NCBI RefSeq assembly: GCF_003028415.1
Contig: NZ_PYSV01000003.1
Location: forward strand, 186,001 to 250,000
Origin: Deinococcus arcticus
GTDB lineage: Bacteria; Deinococcota; Deinococci; Deinococcales; Deinococcaceae
DNA: 64,000 bases
Direction of reading: 5' to 3'
Shown in pieces: positions 24,709 to 35,542 of the stretch; the stretch's first letter is position 1, and every line of letters begins with the position of its first letter. Under the pieces are notes generated by a model, which ran no database searches, was not told the origin of the DNA, and saw only the letters and a list, made by a program, of their open reading frames with translations. The translations under genes and the position numbers were made by a program.

Positions 24709-25347
24709 ATGACCACCCTGCCTCCTGCCGCTTCCCCCGCCCCTGACCTCTCGGCCCAACCCGGCTTTTCCTCGTGGCTGCGCTTCGCCCTGCTGTGGCT
24801 GGTGCTGGGGGGGCTGGCGTACCCGGCGCTTACCACCGTCACGGCGCACACCCTCTTTCCCCGGCAGGCGAACGGTTCGCTGCTCACCAAAAACGGGCGC
24901 GTGGTGGGCTCGGCGCTGGTGGGGCAGCCCTTTCGCGGCGAGGCGTACTTTATCGGCCGCCCCAGTGCCGCCGGGACCGGCTACGACCCAGTGAACGTCT
25001 CGGGCAGCAACTTGGCGGTCAGCAACCCGGCGCTGCGCGAGCGGGTGCAGGCGGCGGCCCAGGCCATCGCGGCGCGCGAGGGCGTGACCCCGGGGCAGAT
25101 TCCCGCCGATCTGCTCACGGCCAGCGGCAGCGGCATCGACCCGCACATCTCGCCCGCCGGCGCCGACCTGCAGGTGGCCCGCGTGGCGCGCGCACGCGGC
25201 CTGGACGCGGCGCAGGTGCGCGCCCTGGTGACCCAGGCCACCGAGCGTGCCCCGCTGGGCCTGGGCCAGCGCGGCGTGAATGTGCTGCGGCTGAATCTGG
25301 CCCTGGACGCGCTGGCCCCCGCCGCCCAGCCTGGACAGGCGCCCTGA
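24709..25347 (+). CDS. kdpC: Potassium-transporting ATPase subunit KdpC
   Basis: A 212-residue subunit with one N-terminal membrane helix (about residues 20-45, FALLWLVLGGLAYPAL) and a periplasmic domain with family signatures GRVVGSALVGQPF, YFIGRPSAAG and SGIDPHISPAGADLQVARVA. It acts as a chaperone raising KdpB ATP affinity. GGAG lies 7-8 nt before ATG 24709. Confidence 0.96.
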   Translation: MTTLPPAASPAPDLSAQPGFSSWLRFALLWLVLGGLAYPALTTVTAHTLFPRQANGSLLTKNGRVVGSALVGQPFRGEAYFIGRPSAAGTGYDPVNVSGSNLAVSNPALRERVQAAAQAIAAREGVTPGQIPADLLTASGSGIDPHISPAGADLQVARVARARGLDAAQVRALVTQATERAPLGLGQRGVNVLRLNLALDALAPAAQPGQAP

Positions 25348-25367
25348 GCCCGGGGCAGGCTGAAGCG

Positions 25368-26468
25368 GTGAGCGATCCCCCCGGCCCTGTGCGCCTGCCC
25401 CCGCGCCGCCCCGCCCCGGACGCGGCGCGGGGACGGCACAAGGTGTTTGTGGGCATGGCGGCCGGGGTAGGCAAAACCACCCGCGCCCTGCACGAACTGC
25501 GCGAGCGTCTGCTGGCCGGCGAGGACGCCCTGATCGGCGTGCTGGAGACCCACGGGCGCGCCGACACCATCCGCGCCGCCGAGGGCCTGCCGGTCTTTCC
25601 ACGTCTGGAACTGCGCCGGGGCGACGTGGTGCTGGGCGAGCTGGATGTGGCCGGCCTGCTGGCCCGCCGCCCCGCCCTGGTCCTGGTGGACGAACTGGCG
25701 CACACCAACGCCCCGGGCAGCGCCCGCGAAAAACGCTGGGAAGACGTGGCGGCGCTGCTCACGGCGGGCATTCACGTGCTGTCTACAGTGAACGTGCAGC
25801 ACCTGGAATCGCTGAACGACACGGTGGCCCGCCTGACCGGCGTGCGGGTGCGCGAGCGCGTGCCCGATCAGGTGCTGCTGAGCGCCGACGAGCTGGTGCT
25901 GATTGACCTGCCCCCCGACGACCTGCGCGCCCGCCTGCGCGCGGGCAAGATTTACGGCCCGGAGAAGATTGAGCAGGCGCTGGGGCACTTTTTTACCGTG
26001 CCCAACCTGATGGCCCTGCGCGAGATTGCGCTGCGGCAGGTGGCCAACGCCGTGGAGATGGACGCCCCGGCCGGCGAACCCGGCGTGCAGGAGCGGGTCG
26101 TGGTGGCAGTGGCGGCAGAAGGCAGCGGCGCGCGCCTGATTCGCCGGGGCGGGCAACTGGCCGAGCGGCTGCGCGGGGAACTGCATGTGGTCACGGTGCG
26201 CCCGCCCCGCCTCAGCCCCGAACAGTCGCGCCTGCTGGACACCTTCCGGGCCATCACCACGGCGCTGGGCGGGCATTTCGAGGTGCTTGAACCCCAGGGC
26301 GGCGTGGCGCAGACGCTGGTGCGCTACCTCACGGCCGCGCACGCCACCCAGGCCGTGCTGGGCGAAAGCAGCCGCTCGCGCTGGGACGAGTGGTGGCGCG
26401 GCGACATCATCAAGACCGTGCTGCGCGACACCCGCAACGTGGACGTGTACGTGATCACGCGGGAGTAG
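25368..26468 (+). CDS. kdpD: Truncated KdpD: sensor N-domain plus USP domain, no kinase
   Basis: A 366-residue protein covering only the cytoplasmic N-terminal half of KdpD. Walker A-like GMAAGVGKTTRAL is at about residues 29-41, with LVLVDELAHTNAPGS near 105, STVNVQHLESLNDTVARLTG near 138 and YGPEKIEQALGHFFTVPNL near 200. A USP domain follows (VVVAVAAEGSGARLIRRGGQLAERL to ESSRSRWDEWWRGDIIKTV). The protein then stops: no membrane helices, DHp or ATPase domain. Short KdpD forms are known in some lineages such as cyanobacteria. GTG 25368 is the likely start, 20 bp after kdpC. Signalling output must come from another protein, possibly the divergent kinase. Confidence 0.88.
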   Translation: MSDPPGPVRLPPRRPAPDAARGRHKVFVGMAAGVGKTTRALHELRERLLAGEDALIGVLETHGRADTIRAAEGLPVFPRLELRRGDVVLGELDVAGLLARRPALVLVDELAHTNAPGSAREKRWEDVAALLTAGIHVLSTVNVQHLESLNDTVARLTGVRVRERVPDQVLLSADELVLIDLPPDDLRARLRAGKIYGPEKIEQALGHFFTVPNLMALREIALRQVANAVEMDAPAGEPGVQERVVVAVAAEGSGARLIRRGGQLAERLRGELHVVTVRPPRLSPEQSRLLDTFRAITTALGGHFEVLEPQGGVAQTLVRYLTAAHATQAVLGESSRSRWDEWWRGDIIKTVLRDTRNVDVYVITRE

Positions 26469-26570
26469 CTGCCCCCCCCGGGCGGAAGCACGCCCCCCCG
26501 TCGCCGCGCCGCGTGGCCCGGCGGGGCCCCTTCCCCGCTCCCCTTCCCCGCTCCCTCTATGCTCAGGGCC

Positions 26571-27158
26571 ATGACGCCGCCTGCGCCCCTCGTTCGCCCG
26601 GCCACCACCCAGGACGCCGCCTTCGCCGCGCCGCTGATTCAGGCCACCATCGGCCGCATTGGCTGGGCGCTGACGGGCGTGGCCTCGGACCGGGCGGCGG
26701 CCCAGGCCATTGCCCACCACTGGGCCCAGCCGGATCACCGCCTGAGCTTCACGCACGCGCGGGTGCTGGAACGGAGCGGGCAGCCGCTGGGGCTGGCTGT
26801 GGCCTACCCGGGGGCCGACGCCCCGGCCCTGGACAGCTTCTGGCGCGCCCGCCTGCGGGCCCTGGGCCAACCGGACGACATAGAGAGCGAGGGCACCCCG
26901 GGCGAGCTGTACCTGGACACGCTGGCGGTGGTGCCCGCCGCGCGCGGGCAGGGCCTGGGCGCGCGGCTGCTGGCCCACACGGCCGGGTGGGCCGCCGGGC
27001 TGGCGTTGCCCCGGGTGGGCCTGCTGGTGGAGGCCGACAACCCGGCCGCGCGCCTGTACGCCCGCGTGGGCTTCCGGCCGGCGGGCACACGGCAGCTGGC
27101 GGGCGGCACCTACACGCATCTGGTGCGCCCCTGCGCGTTCTCTCCCTCTTCCGGCTGA
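26571..27158 (+). CDS. GNAT-family N-acetyltransferase
   Basis: A 195-residue GCN5-related acetyltransferase. The acetyl-CoA pyrophosphate loop is AARGQGLGARLLAH (near residue 125), preceded by the beta-strand LYLDTLAVVP and followed by ADNPAARLYARVGFRPAG. The substrate is unknown. Start ATG 26571 is set by TATGCT (26558-26563) 7 nt upstream; the ATG at 26559 lies inside that -10 box. Confidence 0.85.
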   Translation: MTPPAPLVRPATTQDAAFAAPLIQATIGRIGWALTGVASDRAAAQAIAHHWAQPDHRLSFTHARVLERSGQPLGLAVAYPGADAPALDSFWRARLRALGQPDDIESEGTPGELYLDTLAVVPAARGQGLGARLLAHTAGWAAGLALPRVGLLVEADNPAARLYARVGFRPAGTRQLAGGTYTHLVRPCAFSPSSG

Positions 27159-27194
27159 CCCCCGCCCCGGCGCGCGGGCGTTATGCTCGGCAGC

Positions 27195-28328
27195 GTGCGC
27201 GCCGCTGTGTTTGCTCTGGTTGCCCTGGCGGGTGGGGGGGCCCTGCTGGCCCCTGCCGTTCCCTTTCTCAGCCGTTACGGCACCCTGCCCAGGAAGGCAG
27301 AGGGCCCGGTGACGGTGCTGCTGGCCGGCGTGGACGTGGACTACAACGACAAGGCCCCGGTGTGGCCCTACCCCGCCAAGCCCGAAAACTACACAGGCCG
27401 CACCGATACCCTAATGCTGGCGCAGGCGTGGCCGGACGGGCGCGTGAACCTGCTGGGCATTCCGCGCGATTCGTGGGTGAATGTACCCGGGTACGGCTGG
27501 GGCAAGATCAACGGCGCCAACGTGCACGGCGGGCCCGAGATGCTGGTGGGCGCCGTCCAGAACCTGACCGGCCTGCGGGTGGACGCCCATGTGCTGCTGA
27601 GCCTGAACGCCCTGCCCGCCCTGACCGACGCGGCAGGCGGCGTGACGGTGGACGTGAAGCAGGCCATGAAGTACGACGACAACGCCGGCAACCTCCACAT
27701 CGACCTGAAGCCGGGCCGCCAGCGCCTCAGCGGCGAACAGGCGGTGGGCTTCCTGCGCTTTCGCAAGGACAACCTGGGCGATATCGGCCGCATTACCCGC
27801 CAGCAGGAGTTTCTGGCGGCGCTGGCCGCGAAGGTCAAAAGCCCGCTGAACTGGTGGCGGCTGCCCGCCATGGTGGGGGCCACCGACCGCCACATGAAAA
27901 CCAACCTCACCCGGGCGCAGGTGGCGGCCCTGGGCGGCGCGGCGCTGGGCGGCGTGAAGCTGCAGAGCTTCCCGGTCCCCGGCACCTTCGGGGCGGGCGG
28001 CACCTGGGCGGTGGACCGCGCCGCGCTGCAGGCGACCATCGCCAGGCATTTCCGCGATCCCAACGACCCCCGCAGCCTGGGCGTGGCCGTGGTCAACACC
28101 GACGCCCCGGACGGCAGCGCCCGGCGCCTGAAAACCCGTCTGGAGGCCCTGGGCTACACCAACGTCTGGATCGTGAACGAGGCGCGCGGCCCGGCCACCA
28201 CCACCGCCACCGGTGAAGCTGCCGCGCGGGTGCTGCAGGACGTGGGCCACGGCGCTGTGTCCCAGGCAGCCGGCGCCCCCGGCGCCGACGTGACGGTGCG
28301 CCTGGGCAACGACACCCCGGGCGAGTAG
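27195..28328 (+). CDS. LytR-CpsA-Psr (LCP) family cell-envelope transferase
   Basis: An N-terminal membrane anchor (about residues 1-22) is followed by an LCP domain (about 35-250) with conserved polyprenyl-phosphate-binding residues in NYTGRTDTLML, GIPRDSWVNV, and RFRKDNLGDIGRITRQQEFL. A LytR_C-type domain covers about 275-365 (LGVAVVNTDAPDGSARRLKTR). LCP enzymes attach polymers to peptidoglycan or other envelope carriers. An ATG at 27183 lies inside the -10 box TATGCT (27182-27187); by analogy with neighbours the leaderless start is GTG 27195, 7 nt downstream. Confidence 0.85.
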   Translation: MRAAVFALVALAGGGALLAPAVPFLSRYGTLPRKAEGPVTVLLAGVDVDYNDKAPVWPYPAKPENYTGRTDTLMLAQAWPDGRVNLLGIPRDSWVNVPGYGWGKINGANVHGGPEMLVGAVQNLTGLRVDAHVLLSLNALPALTDAAGGVTVDVKQAMKYDDNAGNLHIDLKPGRQRLSGEQAVGFLRFRKDNLGDIGRITRQQEFLAALAAKVKSPLNWWRLPAMVGATDRHMKTNLTRAQVAALGGAALGGVKLQSFPVPGTFGAGGTWAVDRAALQATIARHFRDPNDPRSLGVAVVNTDAPDGSARRLKTRLEALGYTNVWIVNEARGPATTTATGEAAARVLQDVGHGAVSQAAGAPGADVTVRLGNDTPGE

Positions 28329-28368
28329 GCCTTCCTGGACCCAGTCCTTCTGTCTAGACACCCCCTTT

Positions 28369-28406
28369 CTGAAACGATTCAGCTCCGCAGGCTCACCTGT
28401 TACCCT
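28369..28406 (+). promoter_or_regulatory. LacI-type operator overlapping the -35 of the GH13 gene promoter
   Basis: CTGAAACGATTCAG (28369-28382) is a near-perfect dyad with the central CG typical of LacI/MalR operators. Its right arm overlaps a -35-like TTCAGC (28378-28383), which is 17 bp from the -10 TACCCT (28401-28406). The -10 lies 6 nt before the ATG. Repression by a sugar-responsive LacI-family protein is inferred. Confidence 0.6.
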
Positions 28407-28412
28407 GCCCGC

Positions 28413-30014
<1,602 letters not shown>

Positions 30015-30028
30015 GGCACAGCATGGGC

Positions 30029-30063
30029 ACGGGCGGCCTGTGCAAAAGCCGCCCGTGTGTGTT
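30029..30063 (+). terminator. Terminator after the GH13 gene
   Basis: A perfect 9-bp stem ACGGGCGGC (30029-30037) / GCCGCCCGT (30048-30056), then GTGTGTT. It lies 15 bp after the GH13 stop, between convergent genes. Confidence 0.7.
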
Positions 30064-30119
30064 GATCGTGCACAGAAGCAGGCGGCACGGCGCTTCAGGG
30101 TCCGGCTTCCCCGCAACCC

Positions 30120-30872
30120 TCAGTACGGCAGGCCCGCCAGCCGCAGCAGTTCCTGGCGCACCTGCGCGGCGTCGGCAGGGCGTTCGTGGCGTTCGGGGCG
30201 GGTCAGGCTCAGGTGCAGGGCGCCCAGGGGGTCGGGGGTCAGGGGCTGGGGGTCTTCGGGGTCGGGCAGCGCGCCGTACAGGCCCCAGCCCAGCAGCACG
30301 CCCACGCCGTACAGGTCGCTTTCCGGGCCCAGCGGCTCGCCGCGCGCGGCTTCCGGGCTCTGAAACGCGGCGGTGCCCATGCGCGTGGGCGTGCTGAACG
30401 CTTCAAAGGCTGGCCCCGACAGGTCGTAGTCCACCAGCTTGGCGCGGCCGTCATCCTCGACAATCACGTTTTCGGGCTTGATGTCGCGGTGGACCAGCCC
30501 CAGGCTGTGCAGGTAGCCCAGGGCGTCGAGCAGATGCACGAGGGTCAGAAGAAACGGGCGGCGCTCAGCAGCGGCGGCGGGGCGCTGGCTGTAGCGCCCG
30601 AACAGCACCTCGCCGCGCGCCAGGGTGCTGATCAGGGCCGGCTGGTCATCCACGGTGGTGCGCGCCATCACCCGCACCAGCCGGGGGTGGTCCAGGTGGT
30701 GGCCGTGCTGGTATTCACGGTCGGCGTAGCCCAGAAGGTGGGCCGGAAAGATCTTCACGGCGCAGGGCTGCCCGGTGCGGTCCACCGCGAAATACACGAG
30801 GCTGTGCGAACCCCGGCCCACCGGCCGGACCAGTCGCACGCCGTCTCCCACCACCTGACCCGCCAGAGGCAT
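30120..30872 (-). CDS. Small Ser/Thr protein kinase (Hanks type)
   Basis: A 250-residue kinase domain without membrane anchor or sensor. Visible: glycine loop [11 protein letters not shown] (near residue 19), VAIK-type Lys in CAVKIFP (near 38), catalytic loop HRDIKPENV (near 127), [13 protein letters not shown] as the APE-like segment (near 166), and [12 protein letters not shown]. The metal-binding DFG is replaced by DYDLSG (near 147); the Asp is kept, so it may be active. Divergent from the patatin gene. Substrate unknown. Confidence 0.86.
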   Translation of the reverse strand: MPLAGQVVGDGVRLVRPVGRGSHSLVYFAVDRTGQPCAVKIFPAHLLGYADREYQHGHHLDHPRLVRVMARTTVDDQPALISTLARGEVLFGRYSQRPAAAAERRPFLLTLVHLLDALGYLHSLGLVHRDIKPENVIVEDDGRAKLVDYDLSGPAFEAFSTPTRMGTAAFQSPEAARGEPLGPESDLYGVGVLLGWGLYGALPDPEDPQPLTPDPLGALHLSLTRPERHERPADAAQVRQELLRLAGLPY

Positions 30873-30946
30873 CGGCCTTCAAGCTACACCACCTTGGGGG
30901 GGGTGCGCTTCTCCCCTGTGGGGGCAGAGGGCGGCCGGGCTGTGTC

Positions 30947-30952
30947 TAGAAT
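30947..30952 (+). promoter_or_regulatory. -10 box for the patatin leader/gene
   Basis: TAGAAT lies 6 nt before ATG 30959. This is the spacing seen for leaderless genes in this window, so transcription would begin at or next to the short ORF rather than at the patatin start. Confidence 0.55.
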
Positions 30953-30958
30953 TCGGCC

Positions 30959-31003
30959 ATGACCAAGCACAGGCTGGCCCGGGGCCCCCAGGAGCGCGCG
31001 TGA
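30959..31003 (+). CDS. 14-aa leaderless leader ORF overlapping the patatin gene
   Basis: ATG 30959 opens a 14-codon frame encoding [14 protein letters not shown] whose TGA (31001-31003) overlaps the patatin GTG (31000-31002) as GTGA. The leader contains AGGAG (30990-30994), 5 nt before the GTG, which could serve reinitiation. The patatin frame has no leaderless-type box of its own. Translational coupling is inferred from this geometry. Confidence 0.45.
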   Translation: MTKHRLARGPQERA

Positions 31004-31824
31004 AAGGCTACGGCCTGGTGCTGGGCGGGGGCGGCGCGCGGGGGCTGGCGCACCTTGGAGTGTGGGAGGTGCTCGAAGCCCACGCCCTGAAACCGGCGGT
31101 GGTGGCGGGCACCAGCATGGGCGGGCTGGTGGGGGCCTTTGTGGCGGCCGGCTACAGCGCCGCCGAACTGCAGCGGCTGGCCCGGGGGGTCTCGTGGCGG
31201 CGTCTGCTGGACCTGCGGCCCACCCCGGGGCTGATCCGGCAGTCGGCCTTCAGTGCGTGGCTGGCGCAGCACCTGCCGGCCACCTTTGAAGAGCTGCCCA
31301 CACCGCTGGCCATCACCGCCACCGACCTGCTCTCGGGGCGCGCGGTGTACCTGACGCGCGGGGACCTGCACACCGCGCTGCGGGCCACCACCGCCTACCC
31401 TGGCGCGCTGGAACCCGTGCCCTACGAGGACCTGCTGCTGTCCGACGGCGGCATTCTGAACCAGCTGCCGGTGGACGCCGCGCTGTTCCTGGGCGCGCGG
31501 CAGGTGCTGGCGGTGAACGTCACCGCCCCCGATCCCCTGGAGCTGGAGGGCCGGCGCGTGCTGCCGCTGCCCTGGCGCCGGGGGGCCTCGCTGGGGCCGG
31601 TGCGCGCCCTGCGCCGCGCGGTGGAAATCATGCAGGCGCAGCTGACCGACGCCCGCGTGAACCTTTACCGCCCGGACGTGCAGCTGCGCCCGCAACTGGG
31701 CGACATTGACCTGATGACCTTTGGCCGCGCCGAACAGGCCATCGCCGCTGGACGCGAGGCGGCCCTGGCCAACCTGCCGCGCCTGCTGACCCTGCAGGGC
31801 GCGCCGGGGCGGCCCGGGGCCTGA
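31000..31824 (+). CDS. Patatin-like phospholipase (RssA/YlbK type)
   Basis: A 274-residue serine acyl hydrolase with a Ser-Asp dyad. The oxyanion loop [13 protein letters not shown] is at residues 8-20, the nucleophile elbow GTSMGG (Ser near 40), and the catalytic Asp motif [12 protein letters not shown] near residue 148. No signal peptide. It hydrolyses phospholipid acyl chains by family knowledge; the natural substrate is unknown. Starts with GTG 31000, coupled to an upstream 14-codon ORF. Confidence 0.9.
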   Translation: MKGYGLVLGGGGARGLAHLGVWEVLEAHALKPAVVAGTSMGGLVGAFVAAGYSAAELQRLARGVSWRRLLDLRPTPGLIRQSAFSAWLAQHLPATFEELPTPLAITATDLLSGRAVYLTRGDLHTALRATTAYPGALEPVPYEDLLLSDGGILNQLPVDAALFLGARQVLAVNVTAPDPLELEGRRVLPLPWRRGASLGPVRALRRAVEIMQAQLTDARVNLYRPDVQLRPQLGDIDLMTFGRAEQAIAAGREAALANLPRLLTLQGAPGRPGA

Positions 31825-31890
31825 ACGCGCCCCCGGGAATCCGGGCTTTTCCCCGCAGTCATGCCCCCCGTCCGCTATGCTGCGCGGTGC

Positions 31891-32688
31891 ATGACCAGAC
31901 CAGAGAAGCCCGCCCTGAGCCCCCTTCAGAAGTTGTGGAAGGAAGTGCTGGAACCCATCGTGTTCGCGGTGGTGATCACGCAGTTTGTCGCCACGCTGGT
32001 GGGGGTGGACGGCGTGAGCATGATGCCCAACCTGCGCGACCGCGAGCGCGTGTTCGTGCCCAAGTACGAAACGTGGCTGCACAAGGCGGGCATTGGCGAC
32101 TTTAAGCGCGGCGATATCCTGATTTTCAAGCCCCCGCGCGCGGCCAGCGCGAAGATTGAAAACCTGAACAAGGCCGCGCCCCTGAACCTCTGGACCTACC
32201 GGCCCTTCCTGATCAAGCGCCTGATTGGTCTGCCCGGCGACACCATCCGCGTTCAGGGCGGCGAGGTCACGGTCAACGGTGTGCCCCTGGATTCAGGTTG
32301 GACCACCGACTACTGGAAAGAGCAGGGCTGCTGGGATACCGAAAGCCCGGTGGCAAATCTGGCGCAGTCCTCGGGCATTGCGGGCTATACCACAGGCGTG
32401 GTGCAAGATCAGGAGACGTTTACCGTCCCCGCCGGCCACTACTACGTGATTGGCGACAACCGCACCCCCAACGGCTCGGAGGATTCGCGCATTATTGGCG
32501 CCATTCCCCGGCGCGACGTGGCTGGGCGCGCGGCGGCCGTGGTGTGGCCCATCATGCGCAAGGTGAACGCCAAGGGGCCCTGTATCCCTGGCGTTGACCC
32601 AGAGCTCAGCGGCGACAGCGTGCTGAACTGGCGCGTGCTCAGCCGCCCGGCTGCCTTTACCGAGCTGCAGCAGGCCCTGAACCGTTAA
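31891..32688 (+). CDS. lepB: Signal peptidase I
   Basis: A 265-residue membrane protease removing signal peptides at the outer face of the membrane. One N-terminal helix (about residues 22-38, [17 protein letters not shown]). Box B GVSMMPNL carries the nucleophile Ser (near 43), box D has the general-base Lys in [11 protein letters not shown] (near 109), and box E is [18 protein letters not shown] Cys-containing insertion ([13 protein letters not shown]) may form a disulfide with a later Cys (GPCIPG). Start ATG 31891 follows TATGCT by 9 nt. Confidence 0.94.
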   Translation: MTRPEKPALSPLQKLWKEVLEPIVFAVVITQFVATLVGVDGVSMMPNLRDRERVFVPKYETWLHKAGIGDFKRGDILIFKPPRAASAKIENLNKAAPLNLWTYRPFLIKRLIGLPGDTIRVQGGEVTVNGVPLDSGWTTDYWKEQGCWDTESPVANLAQSSGIAGYTTGVVQDQETFTVPAGHYYVIGDNRTPNGSEDSRIIGAIPRRDVAGRAAAVVWPIMRKVNAKGPCIPGVDPELSGDSVLNWRVLSRPAAFTELQQALNR

Positions 32689-32710
32689 GACGGATTCCAG
32701 GCACCACAAC

Positions 32711-32755
32711 GCAAGCTGCGCCGCCCCGGGCCACCCTGGGGCGGCTTGCTTTGAG
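32711..32755 (+). terminator. Terminator after lepB
   Basis: A long stem built from GCAAGC...GCCGCCCC (32711-32727) and GGGGCGGC...TTGC (32738-32749), ending in CTTTG. Confidence 0.65.
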
Positions 32756-32837
32756 GCGCCCCACCCCTCCCCTGGGCTGTATTCACCCCTATGGCTTGCA
32801 AGCTCCCTGTGAGAGCGGCCTTTCTATCCTGAGCCCC

Positions 32838-34465
32838 ATGAGCCGCGCCGCCAACGACAGGCCCCTGGAGCCGGCGACCCTGGACGCGCAGATTGCCCAG
32901 GCCGACGACCTCGTGGTGGTGGACCCGGCCCGGGCCGAGGCGCTGGCCCGCGCGGCGGCGGCCCAGGCCGAGCGTCTTCACTTGCCCCTGCAGGGGGGGC
33001 GCGCCGGGGTCCTGCTGGGGGCCACGCTGTTTTTCCAGGCCCGTTACGCCGAGGCCCTGCAGGCATTCGGGCAGGCGCTGATCACTGCCCGGCAGTGCGG
33101 CGACGCCCCGCTGGAGGCGCGGGCCCTGAACGGCCTGGGCAACGTGGTCAGCCATCAGGGTGACTACGCCGGGGCGCTGGAATACTTTCTGAACAGCTCG
33201 CAGGTGGCGCAGGCCAGCGGTGACGAACAGGGGCGGGTGCGGGTGCTGAACAACATCGCCGCCGTGTGGGCGGAACTGGGCGAGCATGCCAGCGCCCTGG
33301 AAGCCCACCAGGAGGTGGTGGAGGTCGCCGCACGCCTGGGGGACCGCAGCCTGCACAGCAGCGCCTGCGTGAACATGATGGTGGACCATAACGCTCTGGG
33401 TGAGCACGCGCAGGCCCTGGCCCTGGCCGACACCCTGCTGCCCCGACTGCTGGAGAGCGACATGCGCCAGCACGCTGTGGTGACCCAGGCCTACCGCGCG
33501 CACAGCCTGCTGCACACGGGCCAGTTGGAGGCCGCCCAGACCGTGATTCAGGACACGCTGCCGCTGGCCGAAGCCATCGCCGAGCAGGTGCACGTGTGCC
33601 TGCTGCTGCTGATGCAGGGCCTGATTCATCAGCGCCAGGGGCAGGCCGTACAGGCCCTGCCCCCCCTGGAACGCGCCCTGGCCCTGGCCCGCGAGCACGG
33701 CATTGGCCGCCAGGAACAGGACGCCCTGAAAGCCCTGAGCGAGGTACGCGAGGCCCTGGGCGACCTGGGCGGCGCGCTGGCCGATCTGCGCGCCCACCAC
33801 GCCCTGGAACGCCGGATTCACGCCGAGGCAGTGGACCGCAAGACCAGGTTCCTGACCGCCCAGTTTCAGCTGGAAACGCTGCGCCGCGAAGCCGAACAGG
33901 AGCGCCAGCGCGCCCAGCAGCTGCAGCAGGACCACGCCGCGCTGCAGGAAGACCACGCCCTGCTGGCCCACCGCGCGGCCCACGACCCACTGACCGGCCT
34001 GGCCAACCGCGCGCACTTTCAGGCGGCGGCTGAACAGGCGCTGCAGCGCGCGGGCAGCGCTCCTGTGGGCCTGCTGTTTCTGGATCTGGACGGCTTCAAG
34101 GCCGTGAACGATACCCTGGGCCACGATGCCGGGGACGACCTGCTGCGGCAGGTGGGCGCGCGCCTGCGGGCCGGGGTGCGCCGCGAGGATCTGGTGGCCC
34201 GCCCCGGCGGCGACGAATTCACGGTGCTGCTGCCCGGTCTGCGCTGCCCCGACGACGCCCACCGGGTGGCCCGGGAGCTGCTCCGGCTGATCACGAAGCC
34301 CTTCACAGTGCAGGGAGAAACTGTGCAGATCAGCGCGTCCGTCGGGGTGGCGGTCACGCCGCAGGACGGTCAGGCCTTTGCCACCCTGCAACGCCGCGCC
34401 GACGAGGCCATGTACCGCGTCAAGCGCGCGGGAAAACATGACGTCCAGGGCGCTGCTCAGGCCGG

Positions 34466-34469
<4 letters not shown>
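32838..34469 (+). CDS. TPR-coiled coil-GGDEF diguanylate cyclase
   Basis: A 543-residue soluble protein. Residues 20-330 are TPR-like helical pairs (ALNGLGNVVSHQGDYAGALEYF and similar), about 335-385 a Gln/Glu/Arg-rich coiled coil, and 385-535 a GGDEF domain (HDPLTGLANRAHF; LFLDLDGFKAVNDTLGHDAGD). The active-site motif GGDEF is intact (near residue 457), with the allosteric I-site RRED five residues upstream. It should make c-di-GMP, with TPRs sensing a protein partner. Leaderless: TATCCT 7 nt before ATG. A paralogue lies at 50660-52294. Confidence 0.92.
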
Positions 34470-34867
<398 letters not shown>

Positions 34868-34906
34868 GAGGTTCAGGGTAGCGGCGCGGCGGGGTACGGT
34901 GGGGCC

Positions 34907-35491
34907 ATGGCTTCCCCACCCTGGCCGCTTTCGGGCCGCGCCTGGATCGCTGTTTACCGCCGTCCCCAGCCCGGCGCGCTGCTGCTGGTGCGCTACGCCA
35001 CCTCCCCGGTGGGTCCCTACGACGAGGTGATGTGGGTGGCCCTGGGCGCCCCCAGCCCCGCCGGGCCGCGCCCGCAGGTGACGCGCATTGCCGTCAGTAC
35101 GCCGCAGAGTGTGGCCTGGGGCCGGGCCAACTGGGGCATTCCCAAGACGCTGGCCCGCTTCGAGTGGCTGGGCACCTCGGCGCGCGGGCAGGTCCGGATT
35201 CAGGAAGACGGCCGCCTTCTGGCCCACGTCGCCTTCGAGGGCTTTGGGCCCGCGCTGCCCGTGTCCACCGGGCCCATCCCCACACCCTGGCGCACCCTGG
35301 CCCAGCCCCGGCTGGACGGCGAAAGCGGCTGGTGGCTGACCCGGGTGGGCCTGCGGGGCCGCGTGCAGCCGGCCCGGCTGACGGTGCTGGAGGGTGAGGC
35401 GCTGCACCCGGGGCTGCAGACGGCCCGGCCGCTGCTGACGGTGGCCGTGCCCACGGGGCACCTGCACTTCCCCGTGCCCACGCCTGCCTGA
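34907..35491 (+). CDS. Acetoacetate decarboxylase-like fold protein
   Basis: A 194-residue protein. The pattern YATSPVGPYDEVMWVA, then TRIAVSTPQSVAWGRANWGIPKTLARFEW, recalls the acetoacetate-decarboxylase superfamily, where the segment with WGxPK carries the Schiff-base lysine. The identity of that Lys here is a guess. Could be a decarboxylase, an aldolase-like enzyme or a lipocalin-like binder. TACGGT lies 6 nt before ATG 34907. Confidence 0.6.
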   Translation: MASPPWPLSGRAWIAVYRRPQPGALLLVRYATSPVGPYDEVMWVALGAPSPAGPRPQVTRIAVSTPQSVAWGRANWGIPKTLARFEWLGTSARGQVRIQEDGRLLAHVAFEGFGPALPVSTGPIPTPWRTLAQPRLDGESGWWLTRVGLRGRVQPARLTVLEGEALHPGLQTARPLLTVAVPTGHLHFPVPTPA

Positions 35492-35542
35492 CCGGTCGTT
35501 CGGGGTCAACCATCCCCGGCGCGCCGTGCGAGAGTGCCAGAT

